This document shows positions 33,301-43,347 of a stretch of 64,000 nt of DNA, in pieces; position 1 is the first letter of the stretch, and each line of letters begins with the position of its first letter. The notes under the pieces are model-generated. The model had not been told where the DNA came from and searched no databases. It was given only the letters and a program-made list of their open reading frames with translations. Origin of the DNA: Aquatica leii (Eukaryota; Arthropoda; Insecta; Coleoptera; Lampyridae); assembly GCA_035610365.1 (NCBI GenBank), contig CM069432.1, forward strand, positions 240,092,104 through 240,156,103, in the 5' to 3' direction. Made by a program: the position numbers and the translations under genes.

Positions 33301-35876
33301 TTAACCTTATCATTTTGTTTTCACTGTAACAATAGATGATAACATTAATATTTTGAAATGTAATCTCAAGACACAGATGTGTATTAAGTTTAGTTAAATT
33401 TAATTGTTTTTTTTCAGATTGGTGGCGCCCAATAATTATTATTAGTTTTTTTAATTTTTTATCTTTATTTTCCTTTTCCTTAATGTCCCGACCAAGACTG
33501 AAACGACACCCTAATTTCTCTAAGTACCGAGAGCAGTCGGAAAGTGAGAAAGCGCCTAGGTTGATGGTCGGCAAGTGGGTGTGGATGACTAAAATATCGC
33601 AAAGGACGAAAACTTGTGCGCCACTTCTTAAGCCACTAGTGTAATACCCAGTTGAAAAACCAGGCGGACTAGATTAACCCGCTGAAAGTAAATTAAGTAC
33701 AAGAAACACAGAATAAAACAACCGCTAATATTCAAAGTATATAATAACAATAACTCGAATTGCTAACTTTTAACGCATCGAAGTAACAATAAAATCATAA
33801 AATACAACATAGACTAACAGAGTAGTTTGTCAACTAACGTTGCTAAAATTGGCACTAAACATGTAATAAATAAGATGAGAAAAAAAAGGAATTACGCAAA
33901 TATGATTTACCCCACTATCCTGCGGTGTAGGTACGTTTATGAGCTCACAGTCATAGCTATATATAATGTGGTTTAATAAACGGCCAAGTTGATAATGAAT
34001 AAAGCGTACACAAACATTAGGGCCGTCGCATGAGTCGACATCAAAATTCAAAATTATTAAAATTCGGGTCAACTGAGGGCTACACCGGTATTAAACGATT
34101 ACACCAAGAAAATTGTCTGTTGTATCGCAAACAAGAGTGAATAAACGGGTATATAAAAAATTGAAGGCGTTACACATAGAATCACATTGAAAACTTTGGA
34201 CGTCGGCACAGATAGAACATGAACCCAATAATAAGTGGTCGTAGAATAATCAAATGTTACCAATCATGCAGTAGCCGGACTGTAGTGTAATCTTGCCCAC
34301 TTACAGTAACCGCACCATATTTATATAATCGATACATCTTTAGAAACTTTTCTACGCCTGAGGCGTGTGAATGAATGAATTTTCGACTTTCCTCATTGCA
34401 TTCACAAGATGTATGCTACGTTATTTTAAAAGGAAGTTTCTTTCTGCAACCACCACGTATCTGACAGAAATCGCACAAAATAGTAGTCAATAACAAATTA
34501 GTAAACCAAACTTACATTCTACAAGAAAAAAGAATGTTAGCGGTGTTAGAAGTAAATACAAAAAAAAGCACTTACAGTGAATGGAAGCCAGACACACTTG
34601 GCAGATTGCAGCAACATTTTGAAAGTGAAAACAAACAGGAAACACTGGCCAATAAGAATTTCAAACTGACAGCACCAACTTTAATTTTTTTTTTTTACAT
34701 AGGATAATATGTAGACAAATTATATACAATCGTAACAAAACAAAATATGGAATAGGAAAACAAAACAAAAGTTGAAATAAAGAAAGCAGTTTAAGCGTAC
34801 GCCAAAAATCAAAACTTAAAAACCAAAACCAACACAAACCAATAACACCCAACGCAAGAAGAAATGTAAATAAAAAATGATTTCTCAGCTCACTAAGTGT
34901 TACCAATCGAAAAAAAAGAAGAGGTACAAAAAAAAAGAAAAAGCTTAGTCAACGCCTTAAAATCCCATAAAACCCCAGCCCACAAATACAAACACAACCC
35001 TGAATATCATCTCCGGGAAATCCATCAGGAAAAGGACAAAGGAAACAAGACAGGAACAATATTATTGTAACCGTCGTATCAATTTGAGCGTGTTTCTTTT
35101 CAACTGACCCGGTATTTATGTTTGTATCATTCATGTCGTTTAATTTAGGATTGTTTGAGAAATTTCACTTTAATTTATTAAAGTTATTTCATGTTTTTAA
35201 ATCGATCTTTGTCATTTCAAATTGTTAACTAAATTTTGTATTCAATTAATTTGAGGTTTTACGTCCGTATTCTGCATTTACGTATTTTGGCATTTCTTTT
35301 CTTTTGAGATAATAATAATTTCATATATTTTAGCAAAGTTTGTTTGTGTTCAGATCGTTTAAAAGTTTTGTTTATAATTCAGTTGCTACTTGCTGACTTG
35401 GTTGTTGCTCGTGAGAGCCATATCATACACATGTGTCCTTCATTGCTATCTTTGTCAACGTCTTTGTTGTCTCGTTTGTCTTCTCAAAAGTATTTGATGT
35501 CATGATTTTCAACAGTAGTAGGGTAATCGGAGGTTATATAAAAGTTGATTTTTCGGTTTTAGAAAAGAGTTCGCAATTTTACCAAGCACCAAAACAATCG
35601 AGATGTAGTTTCGGGTTTTTGGGTGAATTTGACCCTGAAGAATTTGAGGTATCCGTGGAAGCTACGAGAAGGGGCATAGTGGATTTTTAGTTTTTTTGGT
35701 GGAAATAATTCCTAGTTTGTAGAATTACGACCGTTAATATTTCATGTGCTTCAGAGCAGTTTTTATTTTTACATACCGTATAATCGTGTAATTTAAGTTG
35801 TGCGACACGATTGAATTTTTGCCTTAGTGGCGGTTGAGAATCTTCTGACGGAGCCTTGTCAATTGGTGGTACGTTT
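33301..35876. other. Stretch without recognisable gene
   Basis: No coding domain was recognised. Bases ~35170-35240 are weakly similar to ~57595-57665 (shared TCTTTGTCATTTC and flanking spacing), suggesting an old dispersed repeat. Confidence 0.4.
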
Positions 35877-36725
35877 TGTTACGTAAATTTCTTAAACTAA
35901 AGACGTAACAATCCCAGGTTCAAACTTTAAAAGAAACCATACGTTCGAAACTAAAAATATAATTTCAAAATGAAACGTACACAGACGTAGTAGAACCCAA
36001 AACACAAATTAATGATAATTAAATTTAAAAAAAGATTACGGTTACTAATGTTTATCCAAATTAATTAAACAAAAAATTAATCCCGATCAGAATCGATTCA
36101 TCAGGGTTACAAAAGAACGATAATTGCAATTTAAAATTATAGTAACATAATATAACATTAGGCCGTAAGCGTAAATAAAATAAAACCTGTACTTAAACGT
36201 CGTCACCTCGAAGACAGGAAAATCGTATGCGTTTGCCGATAAGTCTTGACGACTCCGCTCTGATAAATCGCTATCGAGGGCAACAGAAAACCGAACGTAA
36301 AACACCGAGAAATTTCGGTGTTTAAACTAAATAAAAATGTTATTTAAGAACAACCCTTAGAACTGTATAGTAATTAACAGCCTGACCGAGTGGTGGATAA
36401 ATTAAATCCTGGATAAAAAATCCGAATAAATCGTAAGTATACTAAATTCGAAAAATCCCAATAGTTATACTTTAATTACATCTCTGGAGCAAAAATCTCG
36501 AAAACCCGAATTTTGCAACCTTAAGCAAAAATTAGCTCCAGAAAATATCCAGGCAACTTTCTTAAATGACCGTTCACGATCGTCTCCCCGAAGTCCCCAC
36601 ACTCCCGACTGACTTATCGCCAAAAGCGGCGCGAAACACGGGAAATACCTCAGGGTCATGAATTGAATAAATAATAATTTTTGAACTAAAATTAATAAAA
36701 TGTAACGCAAAATTTGCATGTAACA
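35877..36725 (-). repeat. 3' LTR of the Ty3/gypsy element
   Basis: 849 bp, identical to the 5' LTR except at 35912. It is preceded on the minus strand by a purine-rich tract. Confidence 0.95.
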
Positions 36726-36740
36726 ACACCCCCTTCCTAA
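36726..36740 (-). promoter_or_regulatory. Polypurine tract
   Basis: The minus strand reads AGGAAGGGGGTGT directly before the 3' LTR start TGTTAC, the expected place and composition for the plus-strand primer. Confidence 0.85.
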
Positions 36741-36856
36741 AAGAAAATTTCTCAAATTTTAGAATAATGATATTCTTAAAAAGAAAACTACTAAAGTATA
36801 GAAATAAAACAATAAAACAAATTGAAAGCAAAAACCCGAAAACCAACAAATTTTTC

Positions 36857-39800
36857 TTAATCTTCTGCAATATCCTCAGGAGGATGGCTTTTCAAGTCCT
36901 TTACATGCCAACAACCTTTATCATTACCATACTCATCTAATAATCGATAAGTATTATTCCCCATGACCTCCTTAATAGTATAAGGCCCTATAAATCGTTT
37001 GGCTAATTTAGCTGCAAAATTTTTACTAGCGTCAGATAATACAAAATTTTTTTTCCAGACTTTTTGGCCAACTCTAAATTTAACGTTTCTTCTGCGCAAG
37101 TCGTAATAAAATTTACTACGCGAGTATGCTTTTTCTAAACGCTGCCTAACAAAATGAAAAATATGTTTTAATTTTTCAAGTTTCCCACCTAAAACATCCC
37201 GCTCTTCGAACTCAATACCCGTTTTTGGTACAGATAAACCGTGCAAATTTCCCGATAAAACCATTTCCCTACCGAAATTCAAATAGTACGGTGAGTATCC
37301 TGTTACCTCGTGTTTACTAGTCCGAATCGCGCAAGCAATAGCCGAGAGATTTTTACACCAAGTTTTATGATCGCTTTTAACATAAGAAGCTAACATTGTT
37401 TTAATTACTCGGTTGATCCTTTCGCAAGGATTAGCTTGAGGCGAATAGAATGGAGTAAAGATGGGATTAACTGAGTATTTGTTTAAAAGGTTTTTAAATT
37501 GACTGCTACGAAACTGAACTCCGTTGTCTACAATCATATATCTGGGAACGCCGTATGTTAAGAAAACATCTTCTTCTACGTGCTTGCATACCATATTAGC
37601 CGTTGAACTACGCAAAGGACACAAAACTGGAAATTTAGAAAATGTATCGGCAATAACTAGTATATACTTGTATCCCTGTGATGAACGTACAAGTGGTCCT
37701 ATCAAATCACAACAAATTAATTCCCATGGTTTATCAACTTTAGGGTGACTGCCCATAAGTCCTTGAGGTGCTTTTTGTAAAGGCTTATGCTCTAAGCATA
37801 CCGTACAGTTTTTAACGTAACGTCGTACATCGTACCTCATCTTCGGCCAAAAATATTTTTGAATGAGCCTATTAAAAGTTTTATACACGCCTGTGTGTCC
37901 TGCACTTGGATCATCATGCATGCGTTTTAATAACTCCAAACGTTTATCTTTGGGAACAACCAGCTTCCATTCATCTTCGTTCGATACTCTAAGTTCACTA
38001 AATCTAACATACTTATACAGAAGGTTGTGTTTTGCTCTCCACAGCGGATATCTAAGTGGATCTGCTGTAACTTTATTGATCATCTCCTTATACCATTTAT
38101 CGGTGGTACTGCTAGAAACAGTAACTTCGTCCAGTACCGGCACACTACGAGACAAACAATCCGGAACTAAATGTTCTGAGCCTTTCCTATGAATAATCTC
38201 AAACTCGAACGCTTGTAACCGTATAGCCCAGCGTGCTAATCTCCCTGCCGGATCCTTGAGGTTTTGTAGCCACACCAAAGAATGATGATCTGTAATGACA
38301 AAAAATTTTACTCCTTCTATGTACGGTCTGAATTTCTCAACCGCGTAGATTACTGCCAGGCATTCTCGCTCCGTAGCTGAGTAGTTTCGTTCTAATCTAG
38401 TCAGAGAACGACTTAAATACGCTATCACGTGCTCACCACTATCAACTTTTTGAGAGAGAACTGCGCCAATACCAAATCCGGATGCGTCAGTTTGAACATA
38501 AAAAGGAAGCTCAAAATTTGGACACGAGAGCACAGGAGCGTTAGTCAAAAAAGTTTTTATTTTTATCCACGCTTTCTCGCAGTCGTCACTCCAACAAAAC
38601 TTAATTCCCTTCCGAAGTAAAGCTGTAATAGGCGCTATAGTTGTAGCATAATTGGGGATAAAACGTCTATACCAGCCAGCTAAACCAATTATAGAGCGAA
38701 CTTCCTTAGTATTAGTTGGAGTGGGAACATTTAAAATAGCCTGCACCTTGCTGCTGTCCACGTTTAATCCGTATTCATTTACAACGTACCCTAAATAACG
38801 CAACTCTGAACGGCAAAACTCGCATTTTTCTTTATTTAATGTCAAACCGGCGGCTATCAATCGTTCGAAAACATTATCCAAAACCTCTAAGTGTTTCTCA
38901 AACGTGTTAGTTGATATAATAATGTCATCCAAATAACAAAATACATATGGTTGTAGATCTGCAGACAAAACACGATCAATTAAACGCTGCCAAGTAGCGC
39001 TAGCATGATGTAACCCCATAGGAAGCACTTTAAACTGCCACAAACCTCTACCAGGGACAGTAAATGCTGTTACTTCGCGACTTTCTTTTGACAACGGTAT
39101 CTGAAAGTAAGCGCTCTTAATATCCAAAGACGAAAGGTATTTTGCGTCGCGTAAACTATCTAAAATATCAGCTATAAAGGGAACCGCGTAACTATCCTTT
39201 TTTGTTACCTTATTAACCTTACGAAAATCGATAACTACCCTTCTAGTACCGTCTTTCTTGGGAACTAAAATAAGATTAGATGACCACGGACTATTTGATT
39301 TTTCAATGATGTCATTTGCAATTAAATAATCCAATTCCCTGTCTACATCCTTAAGTACATAAGGAGACATGCGATAAGGCATTTGCTTGATAGGTGAACC
39401 GGTGGTAGTAATAGTGTGTTCTACAAGATGGGTTCGTCCTATTCCGTCTTTCATACGTGAATATTTAGACTTTATTAAAGAATCTAAACGCGACGTTTGC
39501 TCGTAAGTTAAATTTCTATAGGGTAAAATTGACGAAACATGAACTGGTTCACTTTTCGCAAACTGCCAAACGTTATCTCTAAGATTGGGGATGATGCCCA
39601 TTTTTTTCCAAAAATCGAGTCCTAATATTAAACTATGTGGTAGCGAAGGAACTACTAAGACTTTAACATATTCAGTTTTATTAATCAGTTTTATAGGCAA
39701 TGAAATTGTACCAATACTTTCGCATCTTTGTCCATTAGCAACTGTACAACTAGGCGCAACGGCCTTTTCCAAAGTAAAACAATTTAATTTACGAATCAAC

Positions 39801-40054
39801 TCATAACCCTTACTGCCTAAGATAGTTCGAGATGCGCCGGAGTCTAACAAAGCGACAATTTTTAACCCAACTACCGACACGTCTAAATATGGCCTCTCAT
39901 CGTCCCTTACATATGCAAATATAAAATCGAGCAAGTATTTGTTTTTGTCATCAAGCTCGGTGCTTTTAAAAACGGTATCATCCGGAATTAAAATATCAGG
40001 AGACGTTGACCGGAACTTCAATGTCGCCTTGGACCGTTTCCCGAATTGCAACAT
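36857..40054 (-). CDS. pol: Pol polyprotein (PR-RT-RNase H-integrase) of the Ty3/gypsy element
   Basis: 1,065 codons without a stop, in the -1 frame relative to gag and overlapping it by 37 nt. Residue positions: aspartic protease LLDSGASRTILG (70-80); RT with SSLDIKSAYFQIP (Asp311) and CYLDDII (374-377); RNase H with QTDASGFGIG (Asp523), TERECLAV (560s) and TDHHSL (589); integrase zinc finger H713/H720/C750/C753; integrase catalytic triad Asp783 (CCDLIGP), Asp843 (VDNGVQF) and Glu878 (CERIN). The C-terminal domain contains FIGPYTIKEVMGNNTYRLLD. All expected catalytic residues are present, so the protein could be active. The ATG at 40054 is probably not used; translation likely enters by frameshift from gag. 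Confidence 0.96.
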   Translation of the reverse strand: MLQFGKRSKATLKFRSTSPDILIPDDTVFKSTELDDKNKYLLDFIFAYVRDDERPYLDVSVVGLKIVALLDSGASRTILGSKGYELIRKLNCFTLEKAVAPSCTVANGQRCESIGTISLPIKLINKTEYVKVLVVPSLPHSLILGLDFWKKMGIIPNLRDNVWQFAKSEPVHVSSILPYRNLTYEQTSRLDSLIKSKYSRMKDGIGRTHLVEHTITTTGSPIKQMPYRMSPYVLKDVDRELDYLIANDIIEKSNSPWSSNLILVPKKDGTRRVVIDFRKVNKVTKKDSYAVPFIADILDSLRDAKYLSSLDIKSAYFQIPLSKESREVTAFTVPGRGLWQFKVLPMGLHHASATWQRLIDRVLSADLQPYVFCYLDDIIISTNTFEKHLEVLDNVFERLIAAGLTLNKEKCEFCRSELRYLGYVVNEYGLNVDSSKVQAILNVPTPTNTKEVRSIIGLAGWYRRFIPNYATTIAPITALLRKGIKFCWSDDCEKAWIKIKTFLTNAPVLSCPNFELPFYVQTDASGFGIGAVLSQKVDSGEHVIAYLSRSLTRLERNYSATERECLAVIYAVEKFRPYIEGVKFFVITDHHSLVWLQNLKDPAGRLARWAIRLQAFEFEIIHRKGSEHLVPDCLSRSVPVLDEVTVSSSTTDKWYKEMINKVTADPLRYPLWRAKHNLLYKYVRFSELRVSNEDEWKLVVPKDKRLELLKRMHDDPSAGHTGVYKTFNRLIQKYFWPKMRYDVRRYVKNCTVCLEHKPLQKAPQGLMGSHPKVDKPWELICCDLIGPLVRSSQGYKYILVIADTFSKFPVLCPLRSSTANMVCKHVEEDVFLTYGVPRYMIVDNGVQFRSSQFKNLLNKYSVNPIFTPFYSPQANPCERINRVIKTMLASYVKSDHKTWCKNLSAIACAIRTSKHEVTGYSPYYLNFGREMVLSGNLHGLSVPKTGIEFEERDVLGGKLEKLKHIFHFVRQRLEKAYSRSKFYYDLRRRNVKFRVGQKVWKKNFVLSDASKNFAAKLAKRFIGPYTIKEVMGNNTYRLLDEYGNDKGCWHVKDLKSHPPEDIAED

Positions 40055-41454
40055 TGTTTAGTAAGAATCCCTGGTTTTCCGCAACGGTAGCAATGTATCG
40101 TACGCGGAGCCTTGCAACCACGAGCAGAATGCCCAGGAAGATTACAATTCCAACAACGAAAATCAGGTACGGTGCTTGCACTCGACTCGACAAGAATTTC
40201 TCCAGAATCTTTCCTGCTCTCTACCGCTTGAACTAACTTAATGTTTTCGAGTTTGCGAGATATATTTACATCGCCGCGTCCACGTCGCTCTGACGAGGTT
40301 TCAACATACGCGAGATCCGGCTCAAGATGCAATTGTGTTCGTAAACCGCGCGCTTCCGACACATGTCTTTTTCTTACTTCTATTTCCTCAATCTTTCTTC
40401 CGTATTTAAGTAACTCTTGCTCAGAATTAATTTCTACAAGCGCCAATCTATCCTGAATGGATGGATGAATATTTCTAACAATAATTTTTAATTTCTCTTC
40501 TTCCGAAAGAGGCATTAATAACCGACCGAATAGATTTCTCATAATCGCCAGAAAAACTCCTATTGATTCTTCCTTTCCCTGAACGCGTGTTTTAATCTCC
40601 TCTATTAACTTTTCGTCATAATCCGGGGGTTGAAACTGTATACGGAGTTCTGCTTTTAACTCCGGCCAACCTCTTATAGTTGTACGTACGCCTCTAAACC
40701 AATTCAACGCCCTGCCAGTAAACAAATCTAAAGCGGATAAAAATAATTCCTCTTCTGACACGCCACGCGCTATTTGTAACTCGTCTACTCTTTCCAAGAA
40801 AGCTCCAATCGACAACCCTTTCGGTTCGCCCGAAAACTTTAAACCCCATTTATACACAGGTACCGGTTTAAGCAAAACACCCGCGCGATTACTATGTGTA
40901 TTTTCCGAAACGACCTCGACTAACCGCGAAGGAGTACTAGCGTGCGCGTTACCAATGTCTTCCTCATCAGAACCGCTATCCGATTGCAAAAATGAAACGG
41001 TATCGTTATGCGACTTGCGTAATTTCAAAGTTTCGTTAAGTGTCTCAGAAATTTTTAGAATTTTAGTAATAGTGCTAGCCCTTTGAACCTTTTCTTGTTC
41101 ATTAGTCATTGGTAACCGATCGGCCCTAGCCATAAGATGCGACAAACGACTATTTAAAATCAAAAATTCTTTCCTATCAGATCGCGCCGTGAACTCGGAA
41201 ATCTTTTCTGATAACACGGAAATTTTATCATTGCATGCTTGTATTTCGTCGGAAAATGTTTTATTACATTCGGGATATTTACTTCCGTGACCGATTCTTT
41301 CTAAGTTTAAAATTTTTCTAAGTTCTTTACGCATACAATTTATATCGCAACTAGTAGGAAAACCACGATATTCTAATTCATAAATTAACTCATCTAATTC
41401 TAAATGTGACGCAACAATTTTATACTTGGCGGCCATGATGAACAATAATATCAA
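40018..41454 (-). CDS. gag: Gag polyprotein of the Ty3/gypsy element
   Basis: 478 codons, uninterrupted, beginning 99 nt inside the primer-binding site. The N-terminal half is charged and helix-rich. The middle carries a gag capsid-like region (FSGEPKGLSIGAFLERVDEL, LFTGRALNWFRGVRT). The C-terminus (residues ~434-470) has two zinc-knuckle units: CWNCNLPGHSARGC (CX2CX4HX4C) and CYRCGKPGILTKQC, where the His position is Ile. It assembles the particle and binds RNA in relatives. The last codons overlap pol, with a slippery heptamer at 40042-40036. An upstream ATG four codons before MAAKYKIV also fits; the latter may be the true start. Confidence 0.93.
   Translation of the reverse strand: MILLFIMAAKYKIVASHLELDELIYELEYRGFPTSCDINCMRKELRKILNLERIGHGSKYPECNKTFSDEIQACNDKISVLSEKISEFTARSDRKEFLILNSRLSHLMARADRLPMTNEQEKVQRASTITKILKISETLNETLKLRKSHNDTVSFLQSDSGSDEEDIGNAHASTPSRLVEVVSENTHSNRAGVLLKPVPVYKWGLKFSGEPKGLSIGAFLERVDELQIARGVSEEELFLSALDLFTGRALNWFRGVRTTIRGWPELKAELRIQFQPPDYDEKLIEEIKTRVQGKEESIGVFLAIMRNLFGRLLMPLSEEEKLKIIVRNIHPSIQDRLALVEINSEQELLKYGRKIEEIEVRKRHVSEARGLRTQLHLEPDLAYVETSSERRGRGDVNISRKLENIKLVQAVESRKDSGEILVESSASTVPDFRCWNCNLPGHSARGCKAPRTIHCYRCGKPGILTKQCCNSGNGPRRH
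40036..40042 (-). promoter_or_regulatory. -1 ribosomal frameshift heptamer GGGAAAC
   Basis: In the gag frame the codons run TC[G GGA AAC], the X XXY YYZ pattern. A one-base slip back enters the pol frame (RSKATLKFRS) 16-22 nt before the gag stop. Pol frame = gag frame -1, as computed from the two start positions. Confidence 0.85.
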
Positions 41455-41552
41455 GAAAATAATTGTAAACCAAAATTACACAAAACTAAAATAATCTGAG
41501 GATACTGCAGCAGCACGCGACTAAAAATTTCTATGCTTTCAAATTCTTTTAT

Positions 41553-41570
41553 ATCCCGGACGAGCCCCCA
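41553..41570 (-). promoter_or_regulatory. Primer-binding site, tRNA-Pro type
   Basis: Six bases inside the 5' LTR end the minus strand reads TGGGGGCTCGTCCGGGAT. This is an 18-nt match to the sequence that pairs with the 3' end of tRNA-Pro in known retroelements. It would prime minus-strand DNA synthesis. Confidence 0.9.
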
Positions 41571-41576
41571 AAATAT

Positions 41577-42425
41577 TGTTACGTAAATTTCTTAAACTAA
41601 AGACGTAACAAACCCAGGTTCAAACTTTAAAAGAAACCATACGTTCGAAACTAAAAATATAATTTCAAAATGAAACGTACACAGACGTAGTAGAACCCAA
41701 AACACAAATTAATGATAATTAAATTTAAAAAAAGATTACGGTTACTAATGTTTATCCAAATTAATTAAACAAAAAATTAATCCCGATCAGAATCGATTCA
41801 TCAGGGTTACAAAAGAACGATAATTGCAATTTAAAATTATAGTAACATAATATAACATTAGGCCGTAAGCGTAAATAAAATAAAACCTGTACTTAAACGT
41901 CGTCACCTCGAAGACAGGAAAATCGTATGCGTTTGCCGATAAGTCTTGACGACTCCGCTCTGATAAATCGCTATCGAGGGCAACAGAAAACCGAACGTAA
42001 AACACCGAGAAATTTCGGTGTTTAAACTAAATAAAAATGTTATTTAAGAACAACCCTTAGAACTGTATAGTAATTAACAGCCTGACCGAGTGGTGGATAA
42101 ATTAAATCCTGGATAAAAAATCCGAATAAATCGTAAGTATACTAAATTCGAAAAATCCCAATAGTTATACTTTAATTACATCTCTGGAGCAAAAATCTCG
42201 AAAACCCGAATTTTGCAACCTTAAGCAAAAATTAGCTCCAGAAAATATCCAGGCAACTTTCTTAAATGACCGTTCACGATCGTCTCCCCGAAGTCCCCAC
42301 ACTCCCGACTGACTTATCGCCAAAAGCGGCGCGAAACACGGGAAATACCTCAGGGTCATGAATTGAATAAATAATAATTTTTGAACTAAAATTAATAAAA
42401 TGTAACGCAAAATTTGCATGTAACA
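41577..42425 (-). repeat. 5' LTR of the Ty3/gypsy element
   Basis: 849 bp, aligned base for base with 35877-36725 except one substitution. A 9-bp-arm hairpin (AAACACCGA / TCGGTGTTT around 6 nt) lies at 42000-42023 and recurs in the other LTR. The promoter must lie here, but no single TATA box stands out. Confidence 0.95.
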
Positions 42426-42599
42426 GTTTCCGATTTTCTAGCCGATAACATTGGCAACCTTATGATCAACCAGAAAGCCTTTCCCGGATCTACTTCGACG
42501 AAATTTAAGGTACTGATCTTATACATATCTTACATTTATAGAGAATATCGATGAAATACGACTACACCACCGTGATAGATTTAGTGTTTTTATTACAGT

Positions 42600-43085
42600 T
42601 TCGGATTTTCCAGTAATTTGAGATAATAAATTTCAACAGTTAATATTATAGTCAAATAATATATACACACTCTGAACAATGGCAAAATACTTAGATACTG
42701 CAGGCACTTCATTTACAGCATCTTTGATTACCAATGTAAGATTATGAACTGCACAATTCTATGAAAGCTGTTCGTACTCTTGAATAAGTTCTGTTTATTG
42801 GATTTGCTATATCATACTTTTGTCTGCGACATTTTGAAAATTTTAACCCGTACAGCTTAATACTATCGAAAATAGCGGATGTAATTACAACAGCTGTTCT
42901 ATCTGTTAGTTTTGTAAATCCTAGAAACGTTTCATTAATATTTTTGTTGTACGAGTGTACTATTATTATTATTATTAAGGTTTTTTAAATATGTACATAG
43001 CAACACACTAAGCTAAGTTAGCCAATTTTTGGCACATCTTCTGTTGCATCAGCAATAATAGCAAAATAAGGAACTTTTTTAATTC
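42600..43085 (-). pseudogene. hAT-type (DUF4371/ZMYM-like) transposase remnant
   Basis: Minus-strand pieces: KVPYFAIIADATEDVPKIG at ~43080-43020, and ETFLGFTKLTDRTAVVITSA, FDSIKLYGLKFSKCRRQKYD at ~42950-42790. NLTLVIKDAVNEVPAVSKYF follows at ~42745-42690. They follow the order of DUF4371/RNase H-like hAT proteins (FFAIIADETTDIS..., F...HTGEALT..., CRGQGYD, HSLNLV). The first Asp of the fold is kept. Frames change between each piece. Confidence 0.75.
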
Positions 43086-43285
43086 GTGATTATAAGCGAC
43101 TTTCGGCTTAGACCGCGTCGTAATTAAACACCCAGACTTTTTAGGCTTGGTCCAAGTCTCTCCTTGAAAACCAAAACAAGAGACAAAACTTGGTTTTTGC
43201 CGTATTGTCGTTCGTGAACCCAAAAAACTGACGTTTCGCAAGACATTGCAGCTCGCATCTTCAAAGTGGTAAATATCAATAAAAG

Positions 43286-43347
43286 AAAAGTGCGTAATTA
43301 ACGGACCTTGTAAGGTCGATTAGCGTAATTAACGGACCTTATAAGGT
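43286..43347. repeat. Two tandem copies of a ~31-bp unit
   Basis: GCGTAATTAACGGACCTT followed by GTAAGGT recurs immediately as GCGTAATTAACGGACCTT followed by ATAAGGT. Confidence 0.85.

Larger units (their letters stand above)
35877..42425 (-). mobile_element. Near-intact Ty3/gypsy LTR retrotransposon
   Basis: A 6,549-bp element on the minus strand is flanked by the 4-bp duplication GTTT (35873-35876 and 42426-42429). Two 849-bp LTRs start TGTTAC and end GTAACA; they differ at one base (35912 T, 41612 A). This means a very recent insertion. In order on the minus strand: 5' LTR, tRNA-Pro-type primer site, gag, pol in the -1 frame, polypurine tract, 3' LTR. No env-like gene is present. Both gag and pol are uninterrupted. 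Confidence 0.97.

Noticed and set aside
33272-33574. 100-codon minus-strand frame as extension of the KRBA2/Ginger-like protein
   Set aside because: Its sequence does not match the integrase core expected upstream and is Lys/Ile-rich like AT-rich non-coding DNA.
35433-35690. 85-codon plus-strand open frame as a gene
   Set aside because: No recognisable domain, signal or splice context; composition like its non-coding surroundings.
36380-36415. tRNA-like sequence CCTGACCGAGTGG in the LTR
   Set aside because: Resembles only the D-arm part of tRNA-Leu/Ser; no acceptor or T-arm follows, and it lies in an LTR.
36087-36755. Open frames inside the LTRs (repeated at 41787-42419)
   Set aside because: They are minus-strand frames within LTR sequence, present in both copies because the LTRs are identical; no family resemblance.
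35850-42505. Host exon disrupted by the Ty3/gypsy insertion
   Set aside because: Joining the flanks gives a ~50-codon frame (NWWYVSDFLADNIGNLMINQ), but an upstream stop, no convincing acceptor and no family match leave it unsupported.
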